From NCBI GenBank assembly GCA_009785655.1, contig WQVW01000108.1:1-6017 (forward strand): a DNA stretch of 6,017 nucleotides, written 5' to 3'. The notes under the pieces are model-generated. The model saw only the letters and a program-made list of their open reading frames with translations. It did not search any database and was not told the DNA's origin. Each line of letters opens with the position of its first letter. Within the stretch, counting starts at the first letter, position 1. Below are positions 5,632 through 6,017 of the stretch, piece by piece. A program made the translations under genes and the position numbers. The stretch is from Oscillospiraceae bacterium. GTDB taxonomy: Bacteria; Bacillota; Clostridia; Oscillospirales; Oscillospiraceae.

Positions 5632-6017
5632 TTAGTGAAACTTCCATATAGATGGTTTCGTATGTGACGGCAGCAAGAGGCCGGATTTCGCAGAAAACTC
5701 CAGTGTAAAAATAGGCATTTCCTCAGCGATTGGCGCGATGGTGAGCGGGTCGAAGAATATAGTTAAACCTTCCGCTGTGATATAGAAATTGCGGGGAGAA
5801 AAATGTTTTCGGATCAATTGAGCAAAATTTTCAAAATATCGGTGTGTGCCGGATTTTTGCTGGATTGATGCTGTTCTGGCGGCATTTTTTATCAAAACTT
5901 TGCGAAAATTTGTGTCCGGCGAAAAAAATGACTCAAGTGCATAAAACCACCCGGATTTCAGGCAGAATGTCTCACCGGATCGTTCCGATATGCGCTGGGT
6001 TTCGGTGCGGATATGCA
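5632..6017 (-). CDS. DUF3298 (RsiV C-terminal-like) domain protein, N-terminus cut by window edge
   Basis: The frame is open from the right edge to TAA at 5634-5632, giving 127 residues of a longer protein; the TTG at 5895 is internal and not the start. The segment SGWFYALESFFSPDTNFRKVLIKNAARTA matches the part of DUF3298 in which a lead-in strand and L-x-x-L-F precede a helical pair, and NFYITAEGLTIFFDPLTIAPIAEEMPIFTL matches its signature, where RsiV-type proteins have N-F-Y-x-T-x-x-G-L-x-x-x-F-x-x-Y-x-I-A-P-Y-A. DUF3298 is found in the extracytoplasmic part of RsiV, the anti-sigma-V factor that binds lysozyme, and in PdaC-like deacetylases. A signal or membrane anchor would lie outside the window. 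Here D replaces the usual aromatic/acidic context and I replaces Y in I-A-P-Y, so the copy is divergent. Confidence 0.75.
   Translation of the reverse strand, partial: HIRTETQRISERSGETFCLKSGWFYALESFFSPDTNFRKVLIKNAARTASIQQKSGTHRYFENFAQLIRKHFSPRNFYITAEGLTIFFDPLTIAPIAEEMPIFTLEFSAKSGLLLPSHTKPSIWKFH

Overview
The window looks like a chromosomal stretch from a Gram-positive, low-to-mid GC anaerobe of the class Clostridia, most likely Oscillospirales/Ruminococcaceae-like. The basis is the gene set (DUF951, YqeG-type HAD phosphatase, Xaa-Pro peptidase next to efp, a CD1247-type zinc-ribbon protein), strong AGGAGG-like ribosome binding sites, GTG/TTG starts and sigma-A-like promoters. The taxonomic placement is inference from recognised protein families; no database was searched.

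Layout. (1) Positions 1-68 hold the last codons of a membrane protein that resembles the C-terminus of AzlD. (2) A strong extended -10 promoter (91-120) drives glyA (179-1426), followed after 9 bases by a small DUF951 protein (1436-1630). (3) A 78-bp element with GTAGGG(G)CG inverted ends (1627-1704) separates this pair from a convergent minus-strand gene (1701-2486) and supplies the TAG stop codon of both. The minus-strand gene encodes a protein resembling a catalytically degenerate GH18-type TIM barrel. (4) A 65-bp divergent spacer leads to yqeG (2552-3049) and an M24 Xaa-Pro peptidase (3052-4125), which are nearly touching. (5) A 189-base spacer contains three stem-loops with mutually complementary loops, then a separate promoter for efp (4315-4878) and a CD1247-like acidic, cysteine-rich protein (4908-5354). 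(6) A bidirectional terminator (5363-5394) separates this operon from two minus-strand genes: a 48-residue peptide with no hydrophobic residues (5421-5567) and the C-terminal part of a DUF3298/RsiV-like protein (5632 to the right edge).

Functionally this is mostly housekeeping: one-carbon metabolism (GlyA), lipid or nucleotide-type phosphatase chemistry (YqeG), Xaa-Pro peptide turnover and ribosome rescue at polyproline (EF-P). The peptidase-EF-P neighbourhood is conserved in Firmicutes and shares a proline theme. The less understood parts are the stop-codon-donating repeat, the structured RNA-like spacer before efp, the degenerate TIM-barrel protein and the disordered 48-residue peptide. I found no convincing new multi-gene system, phage, CRISPR array or rRNA/tRNA gene.
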